From NCBI GenBank assembly GCA_046710875.1, contig JBKEHQ010000003.1:1-58173 (forward strand): 58,173 nt of DNA, read 5' to 3'. Numbering within the stretch: position 1 is the first letter of the stretch; every line of letters starts with the position of its first letter. The DNA is from MGIIb-O3 sp046710875. Its GTDB lineage: Archaea; Thermoplasmatota; Poseidoniia; Poseidoniales; Thalassarchaeaceae. Positions 1-8,327 of this stretch are shown here, piece by piece. The notes under the pieces were generated by a model, which saw only the letters and a program-made list of their open reading frames with translations, had not been told where the DNA came from and did not search any database. Position numbers and translations under genes: made by a program.

Positions 1-100
1 GACCAACTTCACCTGCACCTCCTAGAAAATGAAAACGGATTCCAGAGTTAACTGTATCATCAGAGTATCCTGAAGTTTTACCAGGTGTATATAGAACCAT
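1..100 (-). CDS. N-terminal fragment of a metallo-beta-lactamase/beta-CASP ribonuclease (truncated by window edge)
   Basis: Reading leftward from an ATG at 100-98 gives 33 open codons running off the window. The fragment ends in FHFLGGAGEVG, preceded by a polar leader of about 20 residues. A phenylalanine-leucine-GGA-x-EVG strand at the N-terminus is the characteristic first motif of beta-CASP nucleases (archaeal RNase J and CPSF-like RNA-processing enzymes). The HxHxDH metal-binding motif would lie beyond the edge, so the subfamily cannot be assigned. It is divergent from pyrF, with about 105 bp between the two starts. The call rests on one short motif. Confidence 0.55.
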   Translation of the reverse strand, partial: MVLYTPGKTSGYSDDTVNSGIRFHFLGGAGEVG

Positions 101-205
101 ATTAAGAGACGAGAATGCCTCCCTTAATCAAAGAGATTGTTTTTTAGCATTGCTAAAGTAGTAATGAGGAAAGGTTTGATGTAGGCTTGTAGGTTTAGTC
201 ATAAC

Positions 206-1012
206 ATGAGCGTCGAGGAGATATGGGGCAAAAGATGGCGAAGTTGTGCTCATCCATTGACTCATCGATTTATGGAAATATCTACAAGGAAAAAATCTCT
301 TGTTATTTTAGCAGCGGATCTTTACACAATTGATGAGTTAGTGAATTTGATAGACACTGTTGGCCCTTATATTTCTGCTTTAAAAACTCACGTTGATATG
401 ATAATTGATTTTGATAAATTAAAATGGGAGAAAGTTTTGAAAAGTGCTGAGAATCATGATTTAATGATATTCGAAGATCGTAAATTTGCTGATATAGGAA
501 AAATATCACAAATTCAAATGGGCGGCATTTATGATATTCGATCCTGGGCAGATTTAGTTACTGCACATCGAATTTCGGGCCCGGATATTGTTGATGGATT
601 AGGCGCCAGTTGGAGTGATGTAGAACGAATAGGCGGTATATTTTTATTGGCTCAAATGTCCAGTAGAGGTAATTTATTATCTTCAGAATATACTGATGAA
701 GTTGTTGATACAGGTAATGGATCACCGCATGTTGTTGGATATATTGGAAATGGAAGTTCGACTGCTGAGATTTTGGATCTTAGAGAAAAATCTGGAGATG
801 GAAAATTAATTTGGACGCCTGGAGTCAATCTAGAAACTGGAGCAGGTAAACTAGGTCAAAGGTACGGGAACCCCTATGATGCAATTAAATCTGGATCTGA
901 TGGCATAATTGTCGGCTCGGGAATTTATAATTCAAAGGATAGAATTGAATCTGCAAAGGCATATGCCAAAGCTTCATGGGACGCTTTGATTGAGAGAGAA
1001 GATAATGTCTGA
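206..1012 (+). CDS. pyrF: orotidine 5'-phosphate decarboxylase, eukaryote (URA3)-like type
   Basis: This enzyme decarboxylates OMP to UMP, the last step of pyrimidine synthesis. The 268-residue protein carries the catalytic DxKxxD array in EDRKFADIG (D91, K93, D96), preceded by LKTHVDM around 59-65 and followed by TAHRISGPDIVDGL. The late phosphate-binding motif is GSDGIIVGSGIY. These motifs resemble the yeast/animal UMP synthase type more than the short archaeal PyrF type, and the catalytic residue numbers coincide with yeast URA3. The N-terminal stretch (AHP...F..I) also aligns with URA3, which supports the ATG at 206 over the later Met-23. The stop overlaps the start of the next small gene. 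Confidence 0.9.
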   Translation: MSVEEIWGKRWRSCAHPLTHRFMEISTRKKSLVILAADLYTIDELVNLIDTVGPYISALKTHVDMIIDFDKLKWEKVLKSAENHDLMIFEDRKFADIGKISQIQMGGIYDIRSWADLVTAHRISGPDIVDGLGASWSDVERIGGIFLLAQMSSRGNLLSSEYTDEVVDTGNGSPHVVGYIGNGSSTAEILDLREKSGDGKLIWTPGVNLETGAGKLGQRYGNPYDAIKSGSDGIIVGSGIYNSKDRIESAKAYAKASWDALIEREDNV

Positions 1013-1241
1013 TCAAGACTTGATTGCATGGTTATGTTCCGCAATAGTTATAATTTTCATTATTTATATTGTAATTTATGAAATTTATAAAAGGTGGTTT
1101 TTAGAAATTAGACTAGTATCCTTAGATGAGACATTATTAAACGATGATTCTATAGTCATTGAAGAAATAACTGATGCCCCTTTAGGTAGTAAAATAATAT
1201 CTCAAGTTCCGGCATACATGATTGGTGAAGAAGAATCATAA
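1005..1241 (+). CDS. small single-pass membrane protein, unknown
   Basis: This is a 78-residue protein with one hydrophobic helix (about residues 8-26, LIAWLCSAIVIIFIIYIVIY), then a positively charged junction (YKRW) and an acidic tail. The ATG at 1005 overlaps the end of pyrF by 8 nt, which suggests translational coupling. An in-frame ATG at 990 would add five residues inside pyrF. I recognise no family. A likely orientation is N-terminus out and C-terminal domain cytoplasmic, from the basic residues after the helix. No function can be assigned. Confidence 0.55.
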   Translation: MSDQDLIAWLCSAIVIIFIIYIVIYEIYKRWFLEIRLVSLDETLLNDDSIVIEEITDAPLGSKIISQVPAYMIGEEES

Positions 1242-2132
1242 GGATTTCCTAGATAATTCAGAAATTAGTTTTGTGGGAATATTACTTTTTATATTTATTA
1301 TTTCACCATTTGGATGAATGAATGCAAGCTCTGTAGCGTGTAAACATAATCTATTGACGCTCGCCTTTCCTCTCCCGTATCTTGTATCACCCAAAACAGG
1401 GCAGCCTATGTTCACCATGTGCAATCGTATTTGTGCCCTTCTACCAGTATCAATTTTAATTCTTATTAAAGAATTAATTTGGCCTGTTTTTTCCACTTTC
1501 CAATTAGTTATTGCCTCTTTTCCTGCACGTTTGGTGCCTATAACCAATCTAACTCTTTTGTCCTTTGTTTCTTGAATTCTAGTTGTTTCAATTCCGGATG
1601 TGGCATCCGGTTTTCCATAAACTACGGCATAATAAATCCTCTCAATTGAGCGATTTTTAAATTGTTTTTGTAATATATCACGGGCCTCCGGGGACGTGGC
1701 AAAAATTAAGCAACCAGAGGTTTCTCTATCTAAGCGGTGTACTAAGTATATCCGAGTTCTTTTATTTTCTGAGGCCCATTTAGCTGTTCTACTATACATT
1801 GTATCAGCCTCTTCTCTATCAGTTGCAACGGACAAAAGCCCCTCTGGTTTATCTACTACAATTACAGAATTGTCAGAGTAGAGTATCTCTGGATCCTGTA
1901 GTATGTTAGCTTGTAAACCCTTTTTTTGATCACCATCAGTTCTTGGTACAGTAGTCACTATTGATCCGCAAAATATTCTCTCTTTTGCTTTATTTCTCTT
2001 TTTACCATCAACCCTTATTCTACCATGATCAATCATTCTACGAAGTGAGTTCTTTTTTGCATCGGGATGTAAAAGAGATAATATTTCAATTAGTGTAGCC
2101 TCTACTTCAACCTTGATAGTGGGGTCTGGCAT
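1236..2132 (-). CDS. RluA-family RNA pseudouridine synthase
   Basis: This enzyme isomerises uridine to pseudouridine in rRNA or tRNA. Residues about 10-60 form an S4-like RNA-binding domain (SLRRMIDHGRIRVDGK). The catalytic domain follows, with VVDKPEGLL near 92-100, the RluA signature HRLDRETSG at 132-140 (D135 is the catalytic aspartate), and the C-terminal GRRAQIRLHM and GCPVLGDTRYG motifs. The 298-residue length is normal for RluA/RluD. This family is mainly bacterial and eukaryotic, so an acquired origin is plausible. Its 3' end overlaps the 3' end of the convergent small membrane gene by about 6 nt. The target uridine cannot be predicted. Confidence 0.88.
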   Translation of the reverse strand: MPDPTIKVEVEATLIEILSLLHPDAKKNSLRRMIDHGRIRVDGKKRNKAKERIFCGSIVTTVPRTDGDQKKGLQANILQDPEILYSDNSVIVVDKPEGLLSVATDREEADTMYSRTAKWASENKRTRIYLVHRLDRETSGCLIFATSPEARDILQKQFKNRSIERIYYAVVYGKPDATSGIETTRIQETKDKRVRLVIGTKRAGKEAITNWKVEKTGQINSLIRIKIDTGRRAQIRLHMVNIGCPVLGDTRYGRGKASVNRLCLHATELAFIHPNGEIINIKSNIPTKLISELSRKSL

Positions 2133-2190
2133 GCTCTTGGGAAATCATTCAAACCATTCAAGTTTCTTGATTAGAGCCTTCATTATAGAT

Positions 2191-2200
2191 AATATATATA
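2191..2200 (+). promoter_or_regulatory. TATA-box-like element upstream of the ATG at 2224
   Basis: The sequence aatatatata ends 24 nt before the ATG at 2224. In archaea a TATA box lies about 25 nt upstream of the transcription start, so a transcript from here would be leaderless or nearly so and would start at that ATG. This favours 2224, not 2255, as the start of the following gene. Confidence 0.4.
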
Positions 2201-2223
2201 CGCTATTGTAACCATTTAATATT

Positions 2224-2638
2224 ATGAAAGATTTACGGCACGTGATTAGGGGAATTGATAGTAATGATTGTCACGATCCTCAGATTTGGCTTGTACTTGT
2301 GGCGGCAATGCATGCAGTTGTTGGAGTTATCCTACAAAGGGATTGGAATAATGACAATAGCAGGCACTTGCTGGATTTTTTTTGCTCACCTATGTAAAAA
2401 TGCTCTATACCGCCTTCATGATGAAGGTGAAGAACAAGCAAGAATGTCACTAGTGATTGCTGGCCCTGCATGGGTTTGGTTTGTTGTCTGCTGCTTCATG
2501 GAGTTAGAAGTCACCCTCGGAAAGGAGCCTATGGTAATGACATGGGATGACAATGTTCCTCCCTTGATATTCTGGGGCATATGTGCTAGAGTGGGTTACT
2601 TGGTTCCGGGCGGATCTAATTCCCCGCTAGAGGAATAG
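2224..2638 (+). CDS. small multi-pass membrane protein, probably interrupted by a one-base frameshift
   Basis: Two overlapping frames together look like one gene. Frame A (2224-2397) starts with MKDLRHVIRGIDSND and enters a clean membrane helix (PQIWLVLVAAMHAVVGVIL). It then becomes polar and stops at 2395-2397. Frame B (open 2255-2638) has an unconvincing N-terminus but continues from about 2340 with good membrane helices (IMTIAGTCWIFFAHL, MSLVIAGPAWVWFVVCCFM) and a C-terminal segment ending near 2638. Dropping one base in the AAAGGG run at about 2336-2341 joins them into a protein of roughly 135 residues. If there is no frameshift, the gene is the 127-codon frame starting at 2255. The family is unknown. 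Confidence 0.5.
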
Positions 2639-2647
2639 ATGCCGATT

Positions 2648-3262
2648 TTAAGGCTTAAACCCAAAGATTGCTAAAGTTCCCACAAATCCTCGCTTGATGC
2701 CCACGCGTCGAGTTTCGACATCAATGAAGCCAGCATCAATCATGCCTTGCCTCCATTGTTCTTCACTCAATGTTGTCATGTGTACATTAAGTGATTCTGG
2801 CCAATCATGACTTGCTGTATTTTCTGAATAATGATCAACCCCTGCAATTAGTATTCCTTTGTCGTCCAGCCATTCATTAAAGAAAATCTTTAACATTTCT
2901 AATGGATCTTGCAAGTAATATAAGAATTCCATTGAGTGAATCAAATCAAACTTCTGTGAAGGCTTCCATCCTGGAAGTGTTGCCAAATGAAATTCTCCAG
3001 CCCCCTTTTTCTCAGCCTTAGTGATCATTTCATTTGAACCATCAATACCAACTACTTTACTACAATTATCATATGACTGTAATTTACGACATACCCAACC
3101 ATTTCCGCATCCTACATCTATTACTGAAAAGGGTTTTTTAACCATTTTAATAGCAATGTTTAGCATTTCATTAACTGATTTAGCGTGCCCATTTTCCATC
3201 CCCTCATCCCTATTTTTAAGAGCCCATTCTGAGAATACATCAATTGCGTCACGGGTTGCCAT
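2648..3262 (-). CDS. class I SAM-dependent methyltransferase
   Basis: This 204-residue protein has SAM-binding motif I as VIDVGCGNGWV, an acidic residue at the end of strand 2 (VVGIDGS) and the post-motif FDLIHSMEFLYYL. This is the usual Rossmann methyltransferase order. Nothing in the C-terminal half identifies the acceptor, which could be a small molecule, a lipid or a protein. The start chosen is the ATG at 3262; an upstream TTG at 3280 would add six residues. It lies 40 bp downstream of purQ on the same strand, so it may be co-transcribed with the purine genes, but no functional link is implied. Confidence 0.75.
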   Translation of the reverse strand: MATRDAIDVFSEWALKNRDEGMENGHAKSVNEMLNIAIKMVKKPFSVIDVGCGNGWVCRKLQSYDNCSKVVGIDGSNEMITKAEKKGAGEFHLATLPGWKPSQKFDLIHSMEFLYYLQDPLEMLKIFFNEWLDDKGILIAGVDHYSENTASHDWPESLNVHMTTLSEEQWRQGMIDAGFIDVETRRVGIKRGFVGTLAIFGFKP

Positions 3263-3302
3263 GGTGGCGACGATAGGCAACTATTGCAAGAAGATTTTCA
3301 TT

Positions 3303-4118
3303 TTAATTATCAAAGTTTTCTATTACATAATTTACAGCATTTCTGAAAATTTTCATACCCTCTCCTTCACCATGTTCTAGACCTTCTCTAGTCCATGTTG
3401 CTCCTAACCATGTTGAGTGATTGGCTTCAGGATGTGGCATTAAGCCGAATACTAATCCCGATGGATCACACACGCCTGCAATATTTCTCCAACTTTGATT
3501 TGGAGAGATTGGATATGGCAATATATTATCTTCAGATGATGGGTAAGTGGTTGAAGGATCTGCATATCGAACAACCAATTGTCCTGATTTATCCCATTCA
3601 TCTAGAAGTGTTTTCTCTGAAGTTACAAATTTGCCTTCACCATGACGAACTGGTACACGAATTCTCGTTAGATTCTTTGTCCATATACAATTACTATCTG
3701 GGTTGAATTCAAGGGTCACCCATCTATTTTCATATTGCCCTGAATCATTTATTGTCAATGATGCTGATTGATTTAAACTAACTTCATCATCGCCCGGTAA
3801 TAAGCCCATTTTTACTAGTACTTGAAACCCATTACATATCCCAATTACTAATTTTCCCGATTTGACAAATTCTCTTACTTGCTCCCTTATGCCAAATCGA
3901 AGTCGATTACCCATAAGTCTTCCACTACCAAGGTGGTCACCAAAAGAAAATCCTCCTGGTATTGCCATTATATGATAATTCTCTAAATTAGCACTTCCAT
4001 TTACTAATTTATTTATATGTAACTTTTCAACTATAGCTCCTGCCATTTCAAAAACAGCAATAGTTTCAGCCTCACAATTAATACCAAAGCCGGAAAGTAC
4101 TGCTACTTTAGGTTTCAT
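3303..4118 (-). CDS. purQ: phosphoribosylformylglycinamidine synthase, glutaminase subunit PurQ
   Basis: PurQ releases ammonia from glutamine for the FGAM synthase PurL. The protein of 271 residues is a class I glutamine amidotransferase: oxyanion region IPGGFSFGDHLGSG, nucleophile C95 in GICNGFQ, and the His-Glu pair in LMPHPEANH near the C-terminus. The ATG overlaps the purL stop in a TAATG arrangement, which shows tight coupling. An open frame extends 11 codons further upstream into purL, but the family begins at MKPKVAVLSG. The order on the minus strand is purL-purQ. Confidence 0.95.
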   Translation of the reverse strand: MKPKVAVLSGFGINCEAETIAVFEMAGAIVEKLHINKLVNGSANLENYHIMAIPGGFSFGDHLGSGRLMGNRLRFGIREQVREFVKSGKLVIGICNGFQVLVKMGLLPGDDEVSLNQSASLTINDSGQYENRWVTLEFNPDSNCIWTKNLTRIRVPVRHGEGKFVTSEKTLLDEWDKSGQLVVRYADPSTTYPSSEDNILPYPISPNQSWRNIAGVCDPSGLVFGLMPHPEANHSTWLGATWTREGLEHGEGEGMKIFRNAVNYVIENFDN

Positions 4119-7100
4119 TAATTGTTGCCTCCATTCAATGTTCCTTTCCATGCATCGCGTAATTCCTTCATATTTGCAGAAAGTATAATTTGCTCTCGAT
4201 TGTTAAATATTATCATATGATTTGAGGTAACTTTGCCTATTTTGTTACACTCATGATTCTTCATAGATTCTTCAAAAAGTTGCGAATCCTGTGGTTTTAC
4301 ACTTACTAATATTCTGCCAAGGCTTTCACCGAAAAGTGCTCCCCAAATATCTAAATTTTTATTATGATTAAAAAGATTGGAAATTTCTAAAATTGCACCT
4401 GAATCACATCCAAAGCAACATTCTGTCAATGCTGCAGCAAGTCCTGCATCACTACAATCATGTGCGCTTGCAACCAATCCATTGGACATTGAGTTTGTCA
4501 AGCTTCGATAGAGTGCTAAATTTCTTGTAGTGTCTATCTGAGGAATTTGGCCTCCTATTCCACTTTTACCATTTGTCTCATCATGTAGCATAAATGCTAA
4601 CTCGCTTGCACCTAATTCTTGATGGGTCTCTCCTACAAGATAGATTATGTCCCCAACTGTCTTAAAATCACTAGATACTGCTTTTCTCACATCTTTGTGG
4701 TTCCCTATTAGACTGAATAACAAAGTTGGAGGGACGCTGATTTTAGTACCATTTATTGTTGCATCGTTCTTCATTGAATCTTTTCCACTAATACACGGTA
4801 ACTGATAAGCCCTACATACATCATCTAATGCTCTATTGGCTCTAACTAATTGCGCTAATTTATACCTACCATCTGGTGTCTTCATTGACTCTACAGGATC
4901 CGGCCAGCAAAAATTATCTAGGCCTGCTATTAAATCTAAATCCACGCCTACACAGACTGCGTTTCGAAGAGCTTCGTCAATACTAGCAGCGGCCATGGCA
5001 TAAGTATCGATATCTGAGTATCTTGGCACTATTCCATTGGAAATTACGGCACCTTGAGTTTGTCCTTGTAATGGCGCAATTACCGCAGCATCTCCAGGAG
5101 AATCATGATTTATTCCACAAAATGGTTTAATTACAGATTGTCCTTGAACTTCATGATCATACGATCTGACCCAATATTCTTTACTTGCAACATTGGGCCT
5201 TGCCATTAACCTAAGAAGTATATTTCCCATACTCTGTGGATTGTTGGGGGGGAACTGTATTGGGTTGTGTGTTGGTACCTCCCACTCAGATTCCAATTCT
5301 AATTGTGGACATCCTTCATGAAGAAATTTCATAGGAAGGTTAGCAACAGTTTGATCGCCAAAGTTTACTTCAAAAGAACCTGTGTCCGTAAATTCTCCTA
5401 CAATTGTTGCTTCAACTTCATGGAGTAGTGCTAATTTCTCAAATTCTTTGCAATCTTCCTCTTTTATTCCTACAGTCATTCTCTCTTGTGACTCCGAAAC
5501 TAAAATTTCCCAAGGACTTAGTCCTGGATGTTTCAAGGGTACATCTGCTAAGTTCAAAAAAGCACCATTAGTCAGTTCTGCTAATTCACCAACACTACTT
5601 GATAGCCCTCCCGCCCCATTATCTGTTATTACTTGAATTAAGCCAGAATCTCTGGCATCCAATATCATATCAATCATTTTCTTTTGAGTTATTGGATCTC
5701 CGATTTGTACTGCAGAGCTTGGGCTTTCTTCGGTTAACTCCAAGCTAGAAAATGTTGCTCCATGAATACCATCACTTCCTACTCTGCCACCAACCATGTA
5801 AATTATATCTCCAACAGACGGGGTTTTGATATGACTTTCGCGTCCATCTTTTAAAATTCTAGGCATTATTCCCACAGTTCCACAATAAACTAATGGTTTA
5901 CCAATATATCTATCATCAAAAATAATTGCACCATTAACGGTTGGTATTCCGGACTCATTTCCTCCTGTTCTTACACCTGAATGTACGCCCCTAAGTACTC
6001 TTAAAGGATGAAATAATCCCTTCGGTATTTGACCTTTATAATCTGGGGGCCCAAAACAGAAAACATCTGTGTTTGCTATTGGCTTCGAACCTAATCCAGT
6101 TCCTAGAATATCTCTATTTACTCCCACAATTCCAGTCATTGCTCCTCCGAATGGATCTAATGCAGATGGTGAATTATGAGTTTCTGCTTTGATGCACAGG
6201 CTCCATTGCTCATTCCATGCAATTACTCCGGAGTTATCATGGAAGATACTTAGTAACCAATCTACATCTTTTTGAATATCTAATGTGGGAGTCACGATAT
6301 GTGTCTTGAATAACGAGTTTATTGTGGTGTCTTCTCCTGTTTCATTATCAACATGATGGATATTAGCAGCGAATATTTTATGAGAGCAGTGTTCTGACCA
6401 AGTTTGAGCAAGACATTCTAATTCAACATCAGTTGGCATATCTGGCGGAAGCCCCAATTCAACTCTTCTCTGTTGCACTTCTTCGTCTTTATAGTGAGAT
6501 TGAATGGTCTTCATTTCATTTAGATTTAATGCAAGTAATCCCGTTTCACTTATTTCAATTAATTTGTTATCGTTGACATTTAAATTTATAGTTTTTATTG
6601 ATTTAAATGGTTGAGTAATTTTAATTGGTGCCTTGAGTATGCCCCATTTATTAATTTGACAATCTTCTTTTTTTGTTGTTATAGAATGTTCAATCATAGG
6701 ATTATAAAGCTTATCTGCTATTTTATCAATATTAACATCAACAGGTATCCCCCAAAAAAGATATATTTTTGATGTAAATATTTCGCTGGAATTATTAAGT
6801 TCTGGGTAAATGGTTCGTAGACCGTCTAATGCTGCCTTACCAGCATTATCCGTTACTCCTGGTTTGAATCCAATATGAATATGTAGATCAGGCTTTATTG
6901 GAAATATATTATCTGAATCCAATATATGTAAATTCGCAATACCGTGTTCTATTACTGGATCAGAAAAGAGATCGTAAACCGTCCTTTGAATTTTTTCATT
7001 ATTCAAGTTGGAAATAATGTCATATCTATGAATTAATTTTACATCATCTAGATTAATATCATGATCAGATATGAGCATTTTTTTAATATTATTACCTTTA

Positions 7101-7180
7101 GAATCAGAAAGACCTGGTGTATCCTTGGTTGTAACTTCTACACTACAAGCTTTACTTTCCATTTGCTCATTCACTCCCAA
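4118..7180 (-). CDS. purL: phosphoribosylformylglycinamidine synthase PurL with an N-terminal PurS-like region
   Basis: PurL catalyses ATP-dependent conversion of FGAR to FGAM in purine synthesis. At 1020 residues it is much longer than small-type PurL (about 720-750) and shorter than the PurSLQ single chain (about 1300). The N-terminal 190 residues contain a PurS-like pattern (GFKPGVTDNAGKAALDGL around 103-120). Canonical PurL motifs follow: QTWSEHCSHK, KAETHNSPSALDPFGGAMTG, GVRTGGNESG, the second-half SGKDSM and the AHDCSDAGLAAAL segment. The glutaminase is the separate purQ downstream. No free purS is seen in the window, so this appears to be a PurS-PurL fusion. Upstream is an AT-rich divergent promoter region shared with the ferredoxin gene. 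Confidence 0.93.
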   Translation of the reverse strand: MGVNEQMESKACSVEVTTKDTPGLSDSKGNNIKKMLISDHDINLDDVKLIHRYDIISNLNNEKIQRTVYDLFSDPVIEHGIANLHILDSDNIFPIKPDLHIHIGFKPGVTDNAGKAALDGLRTIYPELNNSSEIFTSKIYLFWGIPVDVNIDKIADKLYNPMIEHSITTKKEDCQINKWGILKAPIKITQPFKSIKTINLNVNDNKLIEISETGLLALNLNEMKTIQSHYKDEEVQQRRVELGLPPDMPTDVELECLAQTWSEHCSHKIFAANIHHVDNETGEDTTINSLFKTHIVTPTLDIQKDVDWLLSIFHDNSGVIAWNEQWSLCIKAETHNSPSALDPFGGAMTGIVGVNRDILGTGLGSKPIANTDVFCFGPPDYKGQIPKGLFHPLRVLRGVHSGVRTGGNESGIPTVNGAIIFDDRYIGKPLVYCGTVGIMPRILKDGRESHIKTPSVGDIIYMVGGRVGSDGIHGATFSSLELTEESPSSAVQIGDPITQKKMIDMILDARDSGLIQVITDNGAGGLSSSVGELAELTNGAFLNLADVPLKHPGLSPWEILVSESQERMTVGIKEEDCKEFEKLALLHEVEATIVGEFTDTGSFEVNFGDQTVANLPMKFLHEGCPQLELESEWEVPTHNPIQFPPNNPQSMGNILLRLMARPNVASKEYWVRSYDHEVQGQSVIKPFCGINHDSPGDAAVIAPLQGQTQGAVISNGIVPRYSDIDTYAMAAASIDEALRNAVCVGVDLDLIAGLDNFCWPDPVESMKTPDGRYKLAQLVRANRALDDVCRAYQLPCISGKDSMKNDATINGTKISVPPTLLFSLIGNHKDVRKAVSSDFKTVGDIIYLVGETHQELGASELAFMLHDETNGKSGIGGQIPQIDTTRNLALYRSLTNSMSNGLVASAHDCSDAGLAAALTECCFGCDSGAILEISNLFNHNKNLDIWGALFGESLGRILVSVKPQDSQLFEESMKNHECNKIGKVTSNHMIIFNNREQIILSANMKELRDAWKGTLNGGNN

Positions 7181-7461
7181 ATATGATTGTCGAAGAGACG
7201 TTTCTCTTTGAACAAAGCGGAAAGGGTAACCCCTTAGTTTCCATTGTAGATAAAATAAAATTATTTCGAATAATATATTTAATAAATTATTTCAAATTTT
7301 GTAACGAATATTTATTTACTCTCTGTGATACAGTAGTATCGATTACTATCGTCAATATGATTTTATTTAAAAAGAATTAAATCGTACCAAGTAATTTTTA
7401 ATTTCGAATAGAAATGAAGGGGTAAGGGTAAGTTTGAGAGCCTAAACTCTTTCCGATAACT
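7181..7461. promoter_or_regulatory. divergent intergenic region between purL and the ferredoxin operon
   Basis: This 281-bp, very AT-rich region separates divergent purL and the ferredoxin gene. Several TATA-like runs are present (for example around 7265-7285), so it probably holds both promoters. A short open frame at 7183-7380 has low-complexity AT-driven composition and I do not regard it as a gene. I see no RNA gene or clear operator here. Confidence 0.4.
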
Positions 7462-7668
7462 ATGGGGAGGGTTCCAAATCATATTTTTATCGTAAACAAT
7501 GATCGATGCTTTGGATGCGCCGCCTGTATTGCTTTATGTCCTGTTAATGCATTATCACTGGTTAACATAATGGCAATTGTTGAGGAACCAACTTGTACTC
7601 ATTGTAATTTATGTATCCCTGCATGCCCAGTCCATGCATTATCCATAGATCCAATCTCAGGAGCGTAA
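7462..7668 (+). CDS. 2[4Fe-4S] ferredoxin
   Basis: This 68-residue electron carrier has two full cluster motifs: C16-x2-C19-x2-C22-x3-C26P and C45-x2-C48-x2-C51-x3-C55P. This is the classic bacterial/archaeal dicluster ferredoxin fold. It is the first gene of a three-gene run (ferredoxin, GGR-like protein, GGGP synthase). Ferredoxins can supply electrons to geranylgeranyl reductase for saturating archaeal lipid chains, so the context suggests a lipid-reduction role. That link is inference from neighbours. Confidence 0.93.
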   Translation: MGRVPNHIFIVNNDRCFGCAACIALCPVNALSLVNIMAIVEEPTCTHCNLCIPACPVHALSIDPISGA

Positions 7669-7670
7669 CA

Positions 7671-8309
7671 ATGTTAAAAATTTCATTTCTTGATACTTCT
7701 CTTGAATCATTATGCATGGCTCAAGAAATAATGGATAACTTAGACTGTGAAATACATTTTTTCTCAGAGGATGCAGAAGTTGGACTCTTTGGCGAATTGC
7801 CTGGAATTATTTCGAAGTGGCCCTTGATACCAAGTTCATGGACTACTTCGATGTATTCACAAAGCTACAAACCTAAATGTACTGCTGTCAGGAGATCATG
7901 GTTTGAAAAGGCAATAGCAATTTCTTTAGCCAAAAGAAATACCTTTTTTCATTTGAGGACAAGAATTACTAACTTTGAAGATAAGAAGGTGGAGTTTTCT
8001 GGAGCAGGGTTTTCCGGTTCTGGAACATTGGATTTTGATAAAATATTTACAATTAGCAGAGAATCGAATAACACTATTTGGTACGGCGGGGTAACAACTA
8101 CTGAGATGACACCTAATCAAAGGCTAATCATAGGAAAAAGATCTGATTCTACGATTGAAGTATGGGCCGAACATAAACTACCTCAAAATATCAATTGGAT
8201 ACAAAAAATGTCATGGAAAGGAAAAACGCCTAAAAATTCTATTGAATCGGATATAGTTATGGGGATACAACGGGCAAAGAATTTTCTGGATAAAGTCAAT
8301 ATAGATTGA
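7671..8309 (+). CDS. uncharacterised protein resembling a degenerate geranylgeranyl-reductase-type flavoprotein
   Basis: This 212-residue protein starts 2 nt after the ferredoxin stop (ATG 7671; the longer open frame begins inside ferredoxin). The N-terminus looks like a beta-alpha-beta Rossmann unit: ISFLDTSLESL in the place of the FAD GxGxxG loop, then EIHFFSEDAEVG where GGR-family proteins have an acidic residue and an EVG/EIG turn. A segment CTAVRRSWFEKAIAISLA resembles the R-x3-F/D helix of the same family. The glycine-rich loop is absent and the length is about half a normal GGR, so FAD binding is doubtful. The resemblance is by eye only. Its position between ferredoxin and GGGP synthase supports a lipid connection. 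Confidence 0.6.
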   Translation: MLKISFLDTSLESLCMAQEIMDNLDCEIHFFSEDAEVGLFGELPGIISKWPLIPSSWTTSMYSQSYKPKCTAVRRSWFEKAIAISLAKRNTFFHLRTRITNFEDKKVEFSGAGFSGSGTLDFDKIFTISRESNNTIWYGGVTTTEMTPNQRLIIGKRSDSTIEVWAEHKLPQNINWIQKMSWKGKTPKNSIESDIVMGIQRAKNFLDKVNID

Positions 8310-8327
8310 AAACGATGTGATGATAAA

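Noticed and set aside
3021..3380. 119-codon open frame opposite the methyltransferase and purQ genes
   Set aside because: It lies antisense to two well-supported genes; the translation is a shadow of their codons.
4119..4151. Upstream extension of purQ
   Set aside because: The extra codons lie within purL; the conserved start MKPKVAVLSG and the TAATG junction fix the start at 4118.
7183..7380. 65-codon open frame between purL and ferredoxin
   Set aside because: It starts 3 bp from the purL ATG in the divergent promoter region, and its composition is that of AT-rich noncoding DNA with no recognisable domain.
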